Assembly (NCBI GenBank): GCA_937885345.1
Contig: CAKZZH010000070.1
Coordinates: 1 to 6,694, forward strand
Source: an uncultured Lachnospiraceae bacterium
Lineage (GTDB): Bacteria; Bacillota; Clostridia; Lachnospirales; Lachnospiraceae
Reading direction: 5' to 3'
Length of the DNA stretch: 6,694 bases
Within the stretch, counting starts at the first letter, position 1. Each line of letters starts with the position of its first letter. Made by a program: the position numbers and the translations under genes. The notes beneath the pieces were generated by a model. That model saw only the letters and a program-made list of their open reading frames with translations, ran no database searches and was not told the DNA's origin. Of this stretch, positions 4,419 to 6,694 are shown piece after piece.

Positions 4419-6101
4419 ATGATGACTTTACAAGATGTGAAAAATATTTTTGGTTTTATAGCCGGTCTGGGATTGTTTTTATACGGCATGAAGCTGCTGA
4501 GCGGCGGCCTTCAGAAGGTTGCCGGCGATAAAATGAAATCCCTTCTGAATGCGGTTACATCCAAGCGCGGTACGGCAATACTTGTCGGAGCGCTTATTAC
4601 CGCGATCATACAGAGCTCGGGTGCTACAACCGTCATGGTTGTCGGTTTCGTTAATGCCGGACTGATGAGCCTTCTGCAGTCTGTCGGAGTTACGATGGGT
4701 GCCAATATCGGTACAACAGCAACGGCATGGCTTGTTTCACTTGATTCACTCGGTGAGAGCGCCACGTATATCAAGCCTTCGTTCTATGCACCTATCATGA
4801 TAGGTATCGGTGCTGCGATCATGATGTTTTCCAAGAAGCATAAATTACAAAGCTTCGGTGAGATCATTCTTGCGCTTGGTATGTTATTCTTCGGACTTTC
4901 CACGATGTCTTCATCCGTAAGTACATATATGAACAGCGAGTCGGTCCAGAATGCATTTCTTACGATCGGCCAGAATCCTTTTATGGGACTTGTTATCGGT
5001 TTCATTGTTACAACGATCATGCAAAGCTCATCCGCATCCGTCGGCGTTCTTCAGACGCTTTCGGTATACGGAGTTGTGGATGCGGGAACGGCGGTATATG
5101 TCTGTCTCGGCGCCAATATCGGTTCAACCACTACCGCACTTATGTCTGCGATGGGAGCATCAAGAGATGCCAAGCGTTCGGCCGTTATCAATCTGCTTCT
5201 TAATATTTTCGGAACGATAATATTCGGAACGATCATTTACATTTTCTTCCTGATAAAGCCGACATTCTGCGAATACGTAATGTCCAGCGTTGCGATCGCG
5301 GTTTTCCAGACAAGTTACAAGGCCATCAATGCGATCGTATTTTACCCGTTTGCCGATAAACTTGTTGCGCTCTCCGGTATTCTTGTCAAGGAGAAGAAAC
5401 CCAAGACACCTGTTGCCACCTTGGACGGCGGCGAGAAGCACGATCACTCTATGCAGCTCGACGAACGTATTATCAACACTCCTTCACTTGCGATTCAGGC
5501 CGCAAGCAATTATGTGGTTGACCTTGGTCACATCTGCATAGAAAATATTGAGCGAAGTCTTGATGCCTGTATGTACAGCAAGTATGACCTTGTAGATAAA
5601 ATATACGAAGTCGAACAGCGGATTGACGATGATACGGCAGACCTTTCGGAATTTCTTGTAAAACTGACCAACGCAGGTCTTACCGATAAGCAGTCGCGAG
5701 TTGTCAAAGACCTTATGTACACGATCATCGACCTTGAAAGAGTGGGTGATCATGCCGAGAATATGGCGGATTACGCTTGTAAGCTCAGAGATACTAAGCT
5801 TAATTTCTCGGATCAGGGTGTTGAAGATCTTACTCTCATGAGAAAAGCGGTTATGGGCTCTCTTACCAATGCCGTCGAAGCCAGGGCTACCGGCAATCTA
5901 GAGATGGTAAGGGCTAATCTTAGATTTGAAGATGAAGTGGATACTCTTGAAGAAGAGATCCGTGAGAAACATATAGAGAGACTTTCAAGAGGTGAATGTA
6001 AGTCGGAGACGGGAGTTATTTTCCTGAATATACTTACCAATCTTGAAAGGGTATCGGACCATGCCGTCAATATTGCCGGTTATGTCAAGGATGAGGCTTA
6101 A
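4419..6101 (+). CDS. Na+/phosphate cotransporter with C-terminal PhoU domain
   Basis: A 560-residue inner-membrane protein of the Na/Pi-cotransporter (PF02690, NptA/YjbB-like) family, moving inorganic phosphate with sodium; YjbB-type members can export phosphate. The two inverted-repeat halves are clear: QSSGAT at 65-70 with GANIGTT at 94-100, and QSSSAS at 202-207 with GANIGST at 231-237, each in a run of membrane helices that ends near 320. Residues about 348-558 are a PhoU-like helical domain with both metal-binding type motifs, LERVGDHAENMADYA (E440, D444) and LERVSDHAVNIAGY (E543, D547). The length is normal for the family. Two ATGs are adjacent (4419 and 4422). AGGA at 4411-4414 lies seven bases before the second, which may be the true start. 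The stop overlaps the next gene's start by one base (TAATG), indicating coupled translation. No Pho box is recognisable. Confidence 0.93.
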   Translation: MMTLQDVKNIFGFIAGLGLFLYGMKLLSGGLQKVAGDKMKSLLNAVTSKRGTAILVGALITAIIQSSGATTVMVVGFVNAGLMSLLQSVGVTMGANIGTTATAWLVSLDSLGESATYIKPSFYAPIMIGIGAAIMMFSKKHKLQSFGEIILALGMLFFGLSTMSSSVSTYMNSESVQNAFLTIGQNPFMGLVIGFIVTTIMQSSSASVGVLQTLSVYGVVDAGTAVYVCLGANIGSTTTALMSAMGASRDAKRSAVINLLLNIFGTIIFGTIIYIFFLIKPTFCEYVMSSVAIAVFQTSYKAINAIVFYPFADKLVALSGILVKEKKPKTPVATLDGGEKHDHSMQLDERIINTPSLAIQAASNYVVDLGHICIENIERSLDACMYSKYDLVDKIYEVEQRIDDDTADLSEFLVKLTNAGLTDKQSRVVKDLMYTIIDLERVGDHAENMADYACKLRDTKLNFSDQGVEDLTLMRKAVMGSLTNAVEARATGNLEMVRANLRFEDEVDTLEEEIREKHIERLSRGECKSETGVIFLNILTNLERVSDHAVNIAGYVKDEA

Positions 6102-6694
6102 TGGAAGAACTTATTGCCAAAATAGCATCGGGCGAGGATGTCAGAGCTTCGCTTATAGCAATTAAATCGCAGATAAAAGAAGTGCAGGATGCAGGAATCC
6201 TTACATCCGCAAAGGGGTATACTCCAGAGCTTCTGATCTCTCTTCTTGACAGTGATGATGCGAAGACGCGTAAGAATGTGCTTCAGATCATGGCTCTTAT
6301 CCGCGATAAAATATTTGCCGAAGCCGTTGCTCTTCATTATGAGAGTGAAGAGACAATGTTTGTTAAGGCTTCATATGTTGAGGCTCTTAGAAATATCGGC
6401 TTTGAAGGCTTCGAGAATATTCTTGCAAAGCGACTTGATAAGCTTGAGCGCGGAGAGTATGATGAGGCTGATATAAAGCATATATCGGAGGAACTGCACA
6501 TCCTTAATAGTCTTGGACTTACAGCGGACAAAAGAGACGTAAAGCCGGTGTATTCGGATCCCAAATGTGCAAGAACCATCGTGCTTATGGCCTCAAGGGA
6601 TATGATCCCGACTCTTCTTACCGAATGCAGTGCGATCGACGGAGTTGCCGCGGTTAAGCGAATTTTTTGCGGGGCGGCGGTTAACACCGACAAA
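6101..6694 (+). CDS. HEAT-like helical protein, cut at window end
   Basis: The frame is open for 198 codons from ATG 6101 to the last base, so the 3' end is missing. The start is supported by AAGGATGAGG just upstream and by the one-base overlap with the transporter's stop. The visible part is almost all helical. Residues about 40-125 contain HEAT-like helix pairs (LLISLLDSDDAKTRKNVLQIMALIRD; YVEALRNIGFEGFENILAKRL), a fold usually used for protein or RNA contacts. After residue 150 the character changes: CARTIVLMASRDMIPTLLTE and VAAVKRIFCGAAVNT look like the start of another domain. Some Lachnospiraceae proteins join a HEAT-like front to an RNA methyltransferase, which could fit, but the part needed to decide lies outside the window. 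Confidence 0.75.
   Translation, partial: MEELIAKIASGEDVRASLIAIKSQIKEVQDAGILTSAKGYTPELLISLLDSDDAKTRKNVLQIMALIRDKIFAEAVALHYESEETMFVKASYVEALRNIGFEGFENILAKRLDKLERGEYDEADIKHISEELHILNSLGLTADKRDVKPVYSDPKCARTIVLMASRDMIPTLLTECSAIDGVAAVKRIFCGAAVNTDK

Overview
The window looks like chromosomal DNA from a low-to-moderate GC Firmicute, most likely a Lachnospiraceae (Butyrivibrio-like) bacterium. This rests on protein character: a secreted BspA-type leucine-rich-repeat protein ending in DUF4214 repeats, a DUF6106-like membrane protein, and an Na/Pi cotransporter with a C-terminal PhoU domain. The genus is inference; no rRNA or marker gene is present.

Left part (1 to about 2840), an accessory-looking block. 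Bases 1-384 hold no intact gene. They contain a 20-base stretch resembling the 3' end of a tRNA-Gly (131-150), a minus-strand open frame without a start codon that looks like a decayed C-terminus (from 163 leftwards-facing), and a terminator (325-355) for a small minus-strand XRE-family repressor (385-693). Divergent from the repressor is a near-consensus sigma-A promoter (744-772) whose -35 box lies in a palindrome (742-753), a plausible operator. Downstream is the C-terminal remnant of a VanZ-like membrane protein (810-992), whose stop codon overlaps the GTG start of the large exoprotein gene (989-2662). That protein has a signal peptide, five 23-residue leucine-rich repeats encoded by exact 69-bp units, an Fn3-like domain and four DUF4214-type half-repeats. 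The block ends in a long hairpin (2692-2730) and a strong two-way terminator (2762-2791).

Right part (2948 to the end), an ordinary housekeeping-like operon on the plus strand: a DUF6106-like membrane protein, a membrane-anchored N-acetylmuramoyl-L-alanine amidase with intact zinc ligands, an Na+/phosphate cotransporter with a PhoU tail, and a HEAT-like protein cut by the window edge. Gaps are 76 bp, 18 bp and then a 1-bp overlap (TAATG), with no terminator seen between genes, so co-transcription is likely.

No clearly new biological system is evident. The most interesting signals are the repressor/operator/promoter arrangement controlling a repeat-variable surface protein, the VanZ remnant hidden in a frame without a normal start codon, and hints of past integration or recombination at the left edge and around the exoprotein gene.
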